This document shows positions 24,765 to 33,420 of a stretch of 56,459 nucleotides of DNA, piece by piece. Position 1 is the stretch's first letter. Every line of letters begins with the position of its first letter. The notes under the pieces are model-generated. The model saw only the letters and a program-made list of their open reading frames with translations. It had not been told where the DNA came from and searched no databases. Position numbers and translations under genes: made by a program. The DNA is from Bacteroidia bacterium (GTDB taxonomy: Bacteria > Bacteroidota > Bacteroidia > J057): contig JALEFZ010000032.1 of NCBI GenBank assembly GCA_022760475.1, forward strand, positions 1 to 56,459, read 5' to 3'.

Positions 24765-26036
24765 TTATACCAGAATTCTAACAGGATCTTCAAGAAGCCC
24801 CTTTAGGGTTACAAGGAATTCCGCGCCAGAAGCACCATCCACAACCCTGTGGTCACATGAAAGGGTAACCTTCATGATCTTGGCAGCTACGATCTGTCCA
24901 TCCTTAACAATTGCCTTGTCATTGATGCCTCCTACAGCGAGGATACAGGCATCTGGTGGATTGATGATGGCCGTGAAGTCTTCTACCCCGTACATTCCCA
25001 GGTTAGAGATGGTAAAGGTATTTCCCTCCCATTCTTTAGGCTGAAGTTTGCGGCTACGTGCCTTTCCAGCCAACTCCTTGGTTTCGGCAGCGATCTGCGA
25101 AAGGCTTTTCTGGTCGGTGAACCTGACCACAGGTACCAACAGACCTTCGTCGACAGCTACAGCCATACCTACATGTACGTGCTGGTTATATCTGATAGCA
25201 TCTCCCATCCATGCAGCATTGATTGCTGGGTGCTTCCTCAAGGCAACAGCTGCCGCCTTCATGACGATGTCATTAAAGGAAATCTTGACAGGAGAAATTT
25301 CATTCATTGATTTTCTAGCAGTCCATACCTTATCCATGTTGATTTCCATGGTAACGTAGAAATGCGGCGCACCAAATTTGGATTCGCTAAGCCTTCTTGC
25401 GATGGTTTTTCTCATTTGAGAAACTGCTACATCCTCATGGCTTTCCTGGCCAGCAACAGGTGCAAACATTGGAACTCCAGCTCCTGCAGGTGCTGATGCT
25501 GGTGGAACGAAGTTTTCGATATCCTTCTTGATGATCCGGCCATTGTCTCCGCTTCCGGAAACCATGTTCAGGTCAATTCCTTTGTCCTTGGCCATGGCTT
25601 TCGCCAGTGGAGATGCCTTAATTCGGCCATCAGTTGGCTGAACAGGTGCAGCAGTTGTAACTGCAGCAGGTGTATTGTTTGTACTGGGAGTTTCAGCCAC
25701 AGGCTCTTTAGCAACCGGGGCTTCTTCCTTCTTCTCCTCAGCAGGAGCGCTGGTTGCCTTGGATGCCGCAGCAGCTACTACCGCAGATACATCTTCACCT
25801 TCATTTCCGATGACAAGCAGCAAGCTTCCGACTGGTATAGCTTTGCCTTCCTCAACTCCTATGTGCAGAACCGTCCCATCATAGTATGATTCAACATCCA
25901 TGGTCGCTTTGTCAGTCTCAACCTCTGCAAGGAGATCTCCCGAAGATACGGTATCGCCTACCTTTACGTGCCAGGCAGCAATTACACCTTCTGTCATGGT
26001 GTCGCTCAAACGGGGCATTTCAATAATATCAGCCAT
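24765..26036 (-). CDS. pdhC: Dihydrolipoamide acetyltransferase (E2) of pyruvate dehydrogenase type
   Basis: 423 residues. One lipoyl domain (1-80) has the lipoylated Lys43 in AEVETDKATMDVES. An Ala/Pro-rich linker leads to a peripheral-subunit-binding domain (about 135-172, IKASPLAKAMAKDKGIDLNM, GRIIKKDI). The acyltransferase domain (about 195-423) ends with the active-site LSCDHRVVDGASG (His396, Asp400). It transfers acetyl groups from the lipoyl arm to CoA as the core of the complex. E1 and E3 genes are not adjacent. The short form with one lipoyl domain and the MPRLSDTMTEG start favour pyruvate over branched-chain or 2-oxoglutarate complexes, but the substrate is inferred. Confidence 0.92.
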   Translation of the reverse strand: MADIIEMPRLSDTMTEGVIAAWHVKVGDTVSSGDLLAEVETDKATMDVESYYDGTVLHIGVEEGKAIPVGSLLLVIGNEGEDVSAVVAAAASKATSAPAEEKKEEAPVAKEPVAETPSTNNTPAAVTTAAPVQPTDGRIKASPLAKAMAKDKGIDLNMVSGSGDNGRIIKKDIENFVPPASAPAGAGVPMFAPVAGQESHEDVAVSQMRKTIARRLSESKFGAPHFYVTMEINMDKVWTARKSMNEISPVKISFNDIVMKAAAVALRKHPAINAAWMGDAIRYNQHVHVGMAVAVDEGLLVPVVRFTDQKSLSQIAAETKELAGKARSRKLQPKEWEGNTFTISNLGMYGVEDFTAIINPPDACILAVGGINDKAIVKDGQIVAAKIMKVTLSCDHRVVDGASGAEFLVTLKGLLEDPVRILV

Positions 26037-26174
26037 GTATAAATGCGTATGAAGTGATTATTTGGAAGGTAAAATTAGTGTTTCCTCAATAAATCAAAAA
26101 TCTTGGAGAGGAATTATTCTTTAATGCTACATAAATGGTATTTTTTTCCGTCTATTCTCCATTTTTAAACAGAT

Positions 26175-26597
26175 ATGGGACAAATATTCATTAAAAAAAT
26201 TTCTTGCCAAGATACCTGGGATTTACGTCATCAGGTAATGTGGCCCGAGAAAGATGTAGAATATGTCATACTTGACCAGGATCCAATTGGAATCCACTAC
26301 GGACTTTTCCATGAAGATGCCTTGATCTCTGTGATTTCTCTTTTTGTGGAAGGTGGCGAAATGCAGTTTAGAAAATTTGCTACCGATGCACACTACCAAG
26401 GGAAGGGACATGGAACACATCTGCTCTCATTTGTCATGGACAAAGCAGAAGAAGAGGACATTCGAAGGATCTGGTGTAACGCCAGAAAGGATAAAGCATT
26501 TTTTTATGCAAGGTTTGGCATGAGAGAGACTCCTCACCAATTTGAAAAGGGAGGCCTCGAATACGTTATTATGGAGAAAGTTATTTCTGAATCGTAA
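26175..26597 (+). CDS. GNAT-family N-acetyltransferase
   Basis: 140 residues. The GNAT core is seen as MQFRKFATDAHYQGKGHGTH, the acetyl-CoA binding motif A (Q/RxxGxG/A as YQGKGHG), followed by IRRIWCNARKDKAFFYARFG, a typical motif B region. The acceptor cannot be told. It is divergent from the E2 gene, and its last 17 nt overlap the end of the convergent DUF4384 gene. Confidence 0.9.
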   Translation: MGQIFIKKISCQDTWDLRHQVMWPEKDVEYVILDQDPIGIHYGLFHEDALISVISLFVEGGEMQFRKFATDAHYQGKGHGTHLLSFVMDKAEEEDIRRIWCNARKDKAFFYARFGMRETPHQFEKGGLEYVIMEKVISES

Positions 26598-27528
26598 AGT
26601 CCCTGGTAAAGATGGTTACATCTTTGCTCAATGCGCGCTGGGTTGCCATCCATCGGGTAAACTTCTCGATGGACAATTCATTAGGCATCACAAAATCCAC
26701 CGACTTCATGCCCTCTTGTTCAATGGGAGGAATCAGTGGCTTGGGGCTATAAATGACATACAGCCTGTTCAAGTCCTTGGAAGTATTGGCATAGAGCTGC
26801 AATGGGTGGACATAATCCGGGATATTCAGTTTATCTTTTGATTTGGAGAAGAATATATAGCTTTCCTGAGCCTCAATGGGAATCCCCTTCTTCATGGAAC
26901 TTGGGACTCGGTAGTATGGCAAAATTCGTTGGAATTTCTCTCCTTCCAATAGGTACATTGATACATATCCATCTACGGGACAAGTCATAGACACATAGAA
27001 AAATTCCTCTTCCTGGAAGTCAGTTTTTTCACAGCTGTATTCGTCTGGACAACTGAGGGTCTTCACCTCCATCTCCCAGTTGGGGCGGCTCAACTTTCTT
27101 ACCTTGCCTTTTACCTTGCAATCTACCCATTCGTAGGTATACTTCTTTCTTTTAAGGGGTTTTTTCTTTCCCTCAGGTTGTTTACAGACTTTATCAAGGG
27201 TTTCAATCCATTCACCATTCGCCAAGGATTCTGAAATCATGTTGAATACCTGGCGGGTTTCTACCTCTTCTCCCGATTGTACATTTCTAATGTAAGTAGA
27301 ATTTCCCTGGATCATCACCCTTCCAAATGCTTTTTCAATGGCATCCAGCTTGGCCAATTCGAGGCATTTGCTGCAGGCTTCCTGGTCGGTTACATCCATG
27401 TTGACGGTGCTCAATCTGTAGCTACCTTCAACTATTTTAATGGAATCTGTATCGTTTTGTGCAAAAAGGGAGGAAGCCAGAAAAAGGAAAAGTCCGGCAA
27501 TGAATGTGGCGTATGCTTGTGTCTGCAT
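26581..27528 (-). CDS. Exported DUF4384-like protein of the caspase operon
   Basis: 315 residues. A signal peptide covers about 1-23 (FLFLASSLFAQ). Residues about 35-110 resemble the LPP20/FlgT-N type module (CLELAKLDAIEKAFGRVMIQ). After a Cys- and Lys-rich middle (DKVCKQPEGKKKPLKRKKYT), a DUF4384-like beta domain is seen (VDGYVSMYLLEGEKFQRILP, AQESYIFFSKSKDKL, YVIYSPKPLIP). DUF4384 is often found fused to, or beside, caspase-like peptidases, which fits its place as last gene after the caspase. A terminator hairpin stands 33 nt before its ATG, so its level is probably set by read-through. Confidence 0.72.
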   Translation of the reverse strand: MQTQAYATFIAGLFLFLASSLFAQNDTDSIKIVEGSYRLSTVNMDVTDQEACSKCLELAKLDAIEKAFGRVMIQGNSTYIRNVQSGEEVETRQVFNMISESLANGEWIETLDKVCKQPEGKKKPLKRKKYTYEWVDCKVKGKVRKLSRPNWEMEVKTLSCPDEYSCEKTDFQEEEFFYVSMTCPVDGYVSMYLLEGEKFQRILPYYRVPSSMKKGIPIEAQESYIFFSKSKDKLNIPDYVHPLQLYANTSKDLNRLYVIYSPKPLIPPIEQEGMKSVDFVMPNELSIEKFTRWMATQRALSKDVTIFTRDFTIQK

Positions 27529-27560
27529 TAAAAATTGGGCTAGGTAGTGAGATATTTCTA

Positions 27561-27598
27561 AAATAGAAAACCAGACCGATTGATAAAACCGGTCTGGT
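27561..27598 (-). terminator. Intra-operon terminator before the DUF4384-like gene
   Basis: On the minus strand ACCAGACCG, an 11-nt loop and CGGTCTGGT form a nine-pair stem followed by TTTCTATTTTAG. It lies 16 nt past the LPP20-like gene stop and 33 nt before the ATG of the next gene on the same strand, too close for an independent promoter after it. This suggests partial termination. Confidence 0.85.
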
Positions 27599-27613
27599 AA
27601 AGTTAAAAATAAT

Positions 27614-28246
27614 TTATCTTTTCAGCAGGTCGTTGATTTCGTCAATCAACTCGTCAGCCTCGTCTTCCATTTCTTTTCTTGCCTTGTTGGCAAGGGCCTT
27701 TTTTGCAGCCTCATTCGCTTCAAACTGGCTGTAATACAGGTTGGCAGTAACCTCCATCTTGTTTCCTTCGATGGTGCGGTATGCCAGGAATCCAGGCCTT
27801 ACATAAGACATCTCAGCGATGATCTGGTTGGTACCACCGGAAACCAGCTTGGTCAATGATTCTGCATCCTTGGTGTTGAGCTGGTTGTTAACCACCTTGT
27901 TATTGATCTTGATGTTGATCTCATTGGTGATGTAACCTGCAAGGGTTCCCTTGGCCGTCTCAATGGCTAGTGCCTGAGCTGCTGGCTGAGTTTGACCCAC
28001 AGCTACTCCTGTAGCTGTAAGGTACTTTTTGTTGCCTCTATCATCTTCCTCTCCCTTCTTTTTGTAGAAATTAATCAATTGAAGTTTCATGGTATAATCA
28101 CCTGCGAACTCCTTGTAACCCTGCTTTTTAAGGTCTTTCAACTGCTTATTTATCTCTTTCATTTCCAGCTTGCTCAACTCTTGGCTGTAAGCAGCAGAAA
28201 GAAAAAAGGCTCCTATTAGGATAGATACCAGAAAATACTTTTTCAT
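27614..28246 (-). CDS. Exported LPP20-like protein of the caspase operon
   Basis: 210 residues. A signal peptide covers about 1-21 (ILIGAFFLSAAYSQ). A Lys-rich helix follows (LSKLEMKEINKQLKDLKKQG). Residues about 75-175 resemble the LPP20 family of secreted proteins (QAALAxxxAxxxLA type: AAQALAIETAKGTLAGYITN, then MSYVRPGFLAYRTIEGNK and EVTANLYYS). The C-terminus is a charged helix (KARKEMEDEADELIDEINDL). It sits 32 nt after the caspase gene and shares its transcript. LPP20 proteins have no settled biochemical function. Family assignment is by pattern only. Confidence 0.7.
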   Translation of the reverse strand: MKKYFLVSILIGAFFLSAAYSQELSKLEMKEINKQLKDLKKQGYKEFAGDYTMKLQLINFYKKKGEEDDRGNKKYLTATGVAVGQTQPAAQALAIETAKGTLAGYITNEINIKINNKVVNNQLNTKDAESLTKLVSGGTNQIIAEMSYVRPGFLAYRTIEGNKMEVTANLYYSQFEANEAAKKALANKARKEMEDEADELIDEINDLLKR

Positions 28247-28278
28247 AGTGGGTTGGATTAGTTTGATTGTATTAATAA

Positions 28279-29787
28279 TTATGGTCTTTCAAATAAAGTC
28301 CAATCTTTCCATGCGGCTTGAACCATTTCTGTCACCTGAACTTCAGGCTTTTGAGGGCGGCTATGCTTGGAGATTGCTTCCTTGTTTACTTCTTCCTTCA
28401 AGTAATCCCGAAGTTGACCCAAAGTGATTTCTCCTTTTGTCTCGCGAAGTTTCTTCAACAAGTGAAAGGTAAAAATACCATGGTCATTTCCTGTCGAGGG
28501 CAGTGCCTGCTGAGAGTTGGAACTGGCGCTGAATACAACGGTATTCCCTCCAAAGCTACTTAGAGAAATCTCTTGAGGAATCTTTACCCCCCTGGCACCC
28601 GTCCCTTCCAAAAGACTTTTGTTCCTGGCTGCACCTGAGAAACAGGCATCCAGAAATACTACTGATCTTCCTACTGATGGCTTGGAAAGATTGTCATAAA
28701 GGGAATTTAGGGGAATGCCAAATTCCTGAAGGTTGCTTCCGTCCCCATCCACAGGGATTAGGTAAGGATCTCTTGTTCCTGGATCGGGGAGTCCATGACC
28801 GGCATAGTAAACAATTACATTGGCACCAGAAGGCATGGCCTGAAGTTTGAAAATAGCCCTTTTCATTTCTGTATAGGTAGCATTGATCAGGTAAGTAATC
28901 TGATTGCTTGGAATGTTCAGGGTTTTCTCACAATAATTTTTGAAAATAGCAGCATCATTTTCTGCGTAGGGGACATTGAATTCTGTGTTCCCATACTTGG
29001 AAGAACCTGAGTAGTCTTCATTTCCAATTATCAATGCATAGGTATTGGGATTTTTACCTGAGCCATTTGGAATTTTTAGGTCTACATCGATCTGCTTCTC
29101 ATTTACCACATCTGTCTCCTCAAGATCCGGTCGTACATCTTTGTAAAAGCCAGTCACATCGTAGGTTTCCGTTTCAATATTGATGACCTCTTTCTTGAAG
29201 TTCAACTCACGCTCACTGTCATACAGATAGCGGTAGCCATTCATGGTATTGTTCAGCTCCAGGTAGAGCAAGGCAAACTCAGAGTCCTGCGAGAGGGTAA
29301 ACTGGGGCTTAACTAACTCTATTTTATCGAGATTGTCGATCAATAATTCAACTTCACCATTGCGGTTGGGAATCTCGATATAAATAGGTTTGACACCTGC
29401 TATTTCAAGTTTACAAACCTCATTTTCAGTGTCATACTCGTAGCCTGTTAGCCTCAAATCAATGATTTTAGTTCCAAATTCATTGATCTTTTCCTGGGTC
29501 CAATGTTGGGCTACCCTTCTTCTGTTGGCAGGAGATACCCTTCTGAGGTAGAGGTCTTTGGCCTCTGTAGGCTTGCGAACCATCCAGTTTTGAACCTTGG
29601 CCGAGACGATCTGCTGTGTCTTTTGATCAATCAACTTTCTATTGATGATACTGACAGGCTTGGTGGCAAAGTGTTCGTATCGTGTTTTTCCTTCAATCTT
29701 TACAAAGCCTGTAAAGGTGTTTTCGCTTTGGGCTGCCAACTGTGCCACGAATAAGGAAAGAATTATAAAAATGATATATTTTTTCAT
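28279..29787 (-). CDS. Secreted caspase-family (C14) peptidase
   Basis: 502 residues. A signal peptide covers 1-20 (IIFIILSLFVAQLAAQ), so it acts outside the cytoplasm. Residues about 21-235 are an uncharacterised beta-rich region. The caspase fold (about 247-475) starts at TYALIIGNEDYSG and carries both catalytic residues: His331 in VIVYYAGHG and Cys382 in VVFLDACFSGAARN. The family cleaves after basic (metacaspase-like) or acidic residues; the specificity pocket cannot be read here. It follows a beta-barrel gene (36 nt) and precedes an LPP20-like gene (32 nt), all exported. No inhibitor gene or death-effector domain is visible. Role in protein processing or envelope stress is inference. Confidence 0.9.
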   Translation of the reverse strand: MKKYIIFIILSLFVAQLAAQSENTFTGFVKIEGKTRYEHFATKPVSIINRKLIDQKTQQIVSAKVQNWMVRKPTEAKDLYLRRVSPANRRRVAQHWTQEKINEFGTKIIDLRLTGYEYDTENEVCKLEIAGVKPIYIEIPNRNGEVELLIDNLDKIELVKPQFTLSQDSEFALLYLELNNTMNGYRYLYDSERELNFKKEVINIETETYDVTGFYKDVRPDLEETDVVNEKQIDVDLKIPNGSGKNPNTYALIIGNEDYSGSSKYGNTEFNVPYAENDAAIFKNYCEKTLNIPSNQITYLINATYTEMKRAIFKLQAMPSGANVIVYYAGHGLPDPGTRDPYLIPVDGDGSNLQEFGIPLNSLYDNLSKPSVGRSVVFLDACFSGAARNKSLLEGTGARGVKIPQEISLSSFGGNTVVFSASSNSQQALPSTGNDHGIFTFHLLKKLRETKGEITLGQLRDYLKEEVNKEAISKHSRPQKPEVQVTEMVQAAWKDWTLFERP

Positions 29788-29823
29788 GGGTTGTAGTAAT
29801 TGGTACTAGTTATATGATGCATC

Positions 29824-30582
29824 TTATCTTGCTTTGAATGCCCATCCAATACCACCTACAGCCCTAAGTTGGCCATCCGTGGTAGAGAGTACATCAAAGT
29901 TTAGGCACAAGGGGCCAAACACGAAATCTGTCCCTCCTCCGATCAACCATTCTGAAATGCTGGGTTCGGGAGCACTCCTTACGAATAGTGGGCCACCCGT
30001 AACATAGATGTTCCAGTTAGCTGACTGAGATCTTGCAATGGATTTTGCGATGGATAGGGTAAAGAATGTTTCGTCATAAGTAGAGGACTGAAGGTAAGAA
30101 AGCCTTCCACCCCATTTATCTCCCCAACCAAATCTGGCTCCGAAAGTATTAAGGTCGAAATCAGATGGGGGACCGTCTGGCAATGGGGCATAACTCAAGG
30201 CCGACAACATGATGTTGTAAGGTGGAGCGGTTCCCTGGTCTACAAAGGGTTCAGCAGTAACCTTAATGGTCATAAGACCCACAAATCCTGGCCTGGCCTT
30301 TAGTAGTTCCCACTTGAAGGATTTGTCTTGTCCTTTTCGTACACGCTTACCCAGGTCTCCTTTGGTTGTTCCGACAGGAATCTCTTCGTAAGGACCGTTT
30401 TCATCACTTGCATAGTAAGCCCTTACATGGAAAAGCCCTTTTCCTTCTAGGCTATAATTGACTAAAATAAGGCTGTCTTCCACTTTAAATGTTACACCTT
30501 TTACATAGGTGTCATTCCCCTGCGCATGCCCCATTATGGATAGGGACGCCAGGATAAATAGCAGGATAGTCAGATGCTTCAT
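29824..30582 (-). CDS. Exported Ig-like plus small beta-barrel protein, first gene of the caspase operon
   Basis: 252 residues. A signal peptide covers about 1-20 (FILASLSIMGHAQ). Residues about 25-110 look like a fibronectin/Ig-type sandwich (VEDSLILVNYSLEGKGLFHV, then KSFKWELLKARPGFVG). The C-terminal ~130 residues have alternating hydrophobic strands rich in Gly and aromatic residues (FGARFGWGDKWGGRLSYLQ, NWNIYVTGGPLFV, LRAVGGIGWAFKAR with an aromatic near the end), as in small outer-membrane barrels. It may display or tether the caspase module at the outer membrane (inference). It is the promoter-proximal gene of the operon. Confidence 0.7.
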   Translation of the reverse strand: MKHLTILLFILASLSIMGHAQGNDTYVKGVTFKVEDSLILVNYSLEGKGLFHVRAYYASDENGPYEEIPVGTTKGDLGKRVRKGQDKSFKWELLKARPGFVGLMTIKVTAEPFVDQGTAPPYNIMLSALSYAPLPDGPPSDFDLNTFGARFGWGDKWGGRLSYLQSSTYDETFFTLSIAKSIARSQSANWNIYVTGGPLFVRSAPEPSISEWLIGGGTDFVFGPLCLNFDVLSTTDGQLRAVGGIGWAFKAR

Positions 30583-30899
30583 TAGTTGGGGTTATTTTAA
30601 TTTAAAATTACTTTTTCCTATGCGCCCAATTTGCGCAAAAAATAAAACATAATCCAAGAGAACCCCTAATTAGGGATTAAGGATCTGTAAATTCTGAAAA
30701 TTTGGTTATTTTAATTAAGGAAATAATATATGTGGACAAGATCTTATGTGGTTAGAGTCATATTATTCTTTCCTATGATAACTTTTAATATTACTTTTTA
30801 AAGAACTGCTTTTAATCTGATTTTCTATTTTAAACAAGCCAGCTGCTAAAAATATGCTTTGGTCTAGGAATTTCAAACGGGATCAGTTTGATCTTATTG
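30583..30899. other. Upstream region of the caspase operon
   Basis: About 320 nt without an ORF, AT-rich, holding the promoter of the caspase operon. Two palindromes are visible: AACCCCTAATTAGGGATT at 30661-30678 (one mismatched pair) and TTTGCGCAAA at 30630-30639. A TTTTTGCGCAAA motif also occurs upstream of the neighbouring DUF2911 gene near 32180-32190. No perfect TTTG/TAnnTTTG pair was found for the operon. Confidence 0.5.
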
Positions 30900-30940
30900 T
30901 AAAAAGACGATTCTGAAATTCAAAGGTTCCAGAATCGTCC
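30900..30940 (-). terminator. Terminator of the DUF2911 gene
   Basis: On the minus strand GACGATTCTG, a 13-nt loop and CAGAATCGTC form a ten-pair stem followed by TTTTTAC. It lies 35 nt after the stop of the DUF2911 gene. Confidence 0.9.
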
Positions 30941-30974
30941 AAATAAATCATTAGAAATGTTAAAATGATCTTTT

Positions 30975-32120
30975 TCAGTTAATGTCTTCCCCTTTTTTTA
31001 GCATTTTAATGAGGTTATCAACATTCCCCTTGTTGACGGAATCTCCTTCAGGAACATTCTTTTTGGCCTTCTTAGCATACTTTAATGCCTCTTTGTAATT
31101 TCCTACAGCGCTATGGCCCCTTGCCAATCCTACATTTACTGGCCAGGTATTGGGATGCTTTTCTGCATTGGTTTGGAATACCTTCAAGGCCTCATTGTTT
31201 TTCCCGATGTTGATCATTTGCCTCCCCATCTGATGTAGCTGAAGTACGGTAGCATCTGGCTGTACCATTGCTGCTTCGATGCTTTTAACAAAATCATCAT
31301 TCTTTTCAAGTTTTGCTTCAAGCATGGCTTTGGTGCTCAGGGTATTGAAATTCGAGACACCTACAAATGGAGCAGAAACAGCTTGTTGGGCCCACTCAAG
31401 TCCTTTTTCCAAATGGGTATTGTTGGAAAGGCAGAATTGTGCGGCCTGATTCAGGTTTTGCCATGAATAACCAGGGATATTCTCTAACTCGTTTGAAATC
31501 TTATTGATGTAGAGGTCATTCATGTTTTCAACCTTGATGGTAAAGGGCAGGGCAAGATCTTCCCACATCAAAGCTACGGTACACTCATTGAGTTTGCGAT
31601 CAGTAAATTCAAAGCTTAGGTATTCATGGTAAGTCGCCCCAGTCGGATTAGCTTCTACACGCAATGCATCTTCTGATGGATCGTAGAAGTAACTTCCCCA
31701 GGAATTCGTCTTCTTGTTGAAGATAAGTGTCCAGGCCTGACCCTCAGCTTGTGGTATCACATGGAATCCATAACTCCCGGCTTTTAGGGACCTGCCCTGG
31801 ACCATGACGTCATGAGAAAATGTAATCACGGTATTTTCGTTGGCACCTGCCCTCCAAGGAATCTCTTTGGCAGAACCAAACTGGTTGGGAGCCAGTCCAT
31901 AAGGGACCAATTGACCCCAAATTTGGCCTTTTCTGGAGTTTCCTCTTGCATCAGCTACATCAGGGCTGCTGTATTTGATGTTGACCTTTACAAGGCCCAT
32001 GTACTGACTGACTTCGCTTTTTTGGTTTCCCCCACTGGGTGGTAAAGAAATGCCTTGCCCTAGCACGATACTTAGGCAGAAGGGTAGCAGGCAAATGAAT
32101 AAGGTGATAATTCGTTTCAT
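30975..32120 (-). CDS. Exported DUF2911 protein with TPR-like C-terminus
   Basis: 381 residues. A signal peptide covers about 1-21 (LLPFCLSIVLGQ). Residues about 22-190 match DUF2911, with KVNIKYSSPDVADARG, IWGQLVPYGLAPNQFGSAKE, IPWRAGANENTVITFSHDV, LKAGSYGFHVIP and GSYFYDPSEDALRV. The C-terminal half is helical, with tetratricopeptide-like pairs (GKNNEALKVFQTNAEKHPNT and VGNYKEALKYAKKAKKNVPE). DUF2911 proteins are common in Bacteroidota and have no assigned activity. It is a single-gene unit with its own terminator and a candidate promoter. Confidence 0.9.
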   Translation of the reverse strand: MKRIITLFICLLPFCLSIVLGQGISLPPSGGNQKSEVSQYMGLVKVNIKYSSPDVADARGNSRKGQIWGQLVPYGLAPNQFGSAKEIPWRAGANENTVITFSHDVMVQGRSLKAGSYGFHVIPQAEGQAWTLIFNKKTNSWGSYFYDPSEDALRVEANPTGATYHEYLSFEFTDRKLNECTVALMWEDLALPFTIKVENMNDLYINKISNELENIPGYSWQNLNQAAQFCLSNNTHLEKGLEWAQQAVSAPFVGVSNFNTLSTKAMLEAKLEKNDDFVKSIEAAMVQPDATVLQLHQMGRQMINIGKNNEALKVFQTNAEKHPNTWPVNVGLARGHSAVGNYKEALKYAKKAKKNVPEGDSVNKGNVDNLIKMLKKGEDIN

Positions 32121-32185
32121 ATTGGGTAGATGTATTCAGTAAAGATAATTTTGTCAATAATATTAGCAGAGAATCATGTTTTGCG

Positions 32186-32220
32186 CAAAAATATTGATAA
32201 AAGTTGCAACATTAGCCAAA
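32186..32220 (-). promoter_or_regulatory. Candidate Bacteroidetes promoter for the DUF2911 gene
   Basis: On the minus strand a perfect -7 octamer TATTTTTG (32186-32193) follows a TTTTTG element after about 23 nt, at the long end of the spacing reported for this phylum. The octamer runs into the palindrome TTTTGCGCAAAA, a possible operator. The inferred start leaves a ~55-60-nt leader before the ATG at 32120. Confidence 0.4.
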
Positions 32221-32298
32221 AATTAAACCGAGCTATTGAATCCCCGTATATGGAAATGAATTTTTTTTCGTTTAAAAATCAGTTTTGGAGTTTTAGGC

Positions 32299-32772
32299 AT
32301 GATAGCTGCTATTAGAACTCATTGGTTAAAAGCCGATATAAACCATGTAAATTCCATGATAAGAAACGAATCATCAGTCCCGTTGAATGTTCAGCTTTCA
32401 TTGCAAGAACTTTATCCGCTGGCTGAAATTGAAGATTGGCAATTAAACGATTGGGGAACCTATGAATTGTGCTTCGAGTACGAGGATGAATATGTAGTTG
32501 CCTATCTAACTGGGGAAGGAGAGTGGATCATGTCTGACCATTTTTTGACTGAGGAGGATACCCCATATTTCATAGATTATTATTTGGAAGAACTTTCAGA
32601 TACCTATTTTTCCGCAGTTGTCATTTTCCGAAGAGTAGCTGATGGAGACCCATTTTACCTATTGGAGATTGAGCCAGAAGATGACCTACCACCTATCAAG
32701 ATTAAATTTGACCTTTCGGGTTTGATGCTGAATTTTTGGCAAATGTGGCGTGAGGAGGTTACCTTGAATTAA
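32299..32772 (+). CDS. Uncharacterised acidic protein
   Basis: 157 residues, without signal peptide or membrane segment, strongly acidic. The pattern ELYPLAEIEDWQLNDWGTYE followed by YEDEYVVAYLTGEGEWIMSD recalls PepSY-like domains of the putative beta-lactamase-inhibitor type found in Bacteroidota (strand, WEV-type strand, then two further strands), but those are normally exported and this one is not. I do not assign a function. An internal ATG at 32353 is an alternative start. Confidence 0.6.
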   Translation: MIAAIRTHWLKADINHVNSMIRNESSVPLNVQLSLQELYPLAEIEDWQLNDWGTYELCFEYEDEYVVAYLTGEGEWIMSDHFLTEEDTPYFIDYYLEELSDTYFSAVVIFRRVADGDPFYLLEIEPEDDLPPIKIKFDLSGLMLNFWQMWREEVTLN

Positions 32773-32775
32773 GAA

Positions 32776-32800
32776 GCCTTTTATTCTTAAGGCATTTTGT
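32776..32800 (+). terminator. Weak terminator-like hairpin
   Basis: GCCTT and AAGGC (32776-32780 and 32789-32793) flank an 8-nt loop, followed by ATTTTGTT. It starts 3 nt after the stop of the acidic-protein gene. The stem is only five pairs, so its strength is doubtful. Confidence 0.4.
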
Positions 32801-32897
32801 TCCATTTCGATTATATTTGTTTGTAGACTTAAAAGGGTCCCATTTGATACCCATAAATAGCCGGGACTTATACTGCATATATTATTATTAAACCTGT

Positions 32898-33347
32898 ATG
32901 GTCAGCTTCAAAGATCCCATCGATATATTGGTTCGTGGGATCCTCATCCAAAATGGTAAGGTCTTACTGTTAGAAAGGACAGTAGAGAAGGGGGGAGGCT
33001 ATAATCTGGTTGGTGGCCATGTTGAAAAGGGAGAGTCGCCCGCAGATGGATTGGTCAGGGAGATCGAAGAAGAAATTGGTGTCAAGGTAGAAAGAAGCCA
33101 GGTAGAACTTATTCGGGTTGTATTTCGCAATAAAATAAACTCATCCCCCAAGCTGCATTTGGTTTTTTGGGTCAGTAGCTGGCTTGGAGAACCCAAAAAT
33201 CTGGAACCAAGAAAATGTCTGGGACTCAGTTGGTTCGCTTTGGACCAACTTCCTGAAGAACTGGCTACGGTTGCTGGTATTGTACTAAGAGCCGGGCAGG
33301 ATGACCCCTTCTACATTGAGGTAAACGGCAAACTTAGCGGGAGTTGA
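32898..33347 (+). CDS. Nudix hydrolase
   Basis: 149 residues. The Nudix box is complete: GGHVEKGESPADGLVREIEE followed by EIGV fits Gx5Ex7REUxEExGU. It hydrolyses a nucleoside diphosphate linked to another group; which one cannot be read from sequence. A perfect -7-type octamer TATATTTG lies at 32812-32819, but without a TTTG at the usual distance. It stands alone between the acidic protein and a lipoprotein. Confidence 0.92.
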   Translation: MVSFKDPIDILVRGILIQNGKVLLLERTVEKGGGYNLVGGHVEKGESPADGLVREIEEEIGVKVERSQVELIRVVFRNKINSSPKLHLVFWVSSWLGEPKNLEPRKCLGLSWFALDQLPEELATVAGIVLRAGQDDPFYIEVNGKLSGS

Positions 33348-33420
33348 TAATTATTTTACCATTGAAATTCTGCTAATCTGTAAGCAAATTTGTAGGCCGA
33401 AAATATAATTTTCAAATCCT

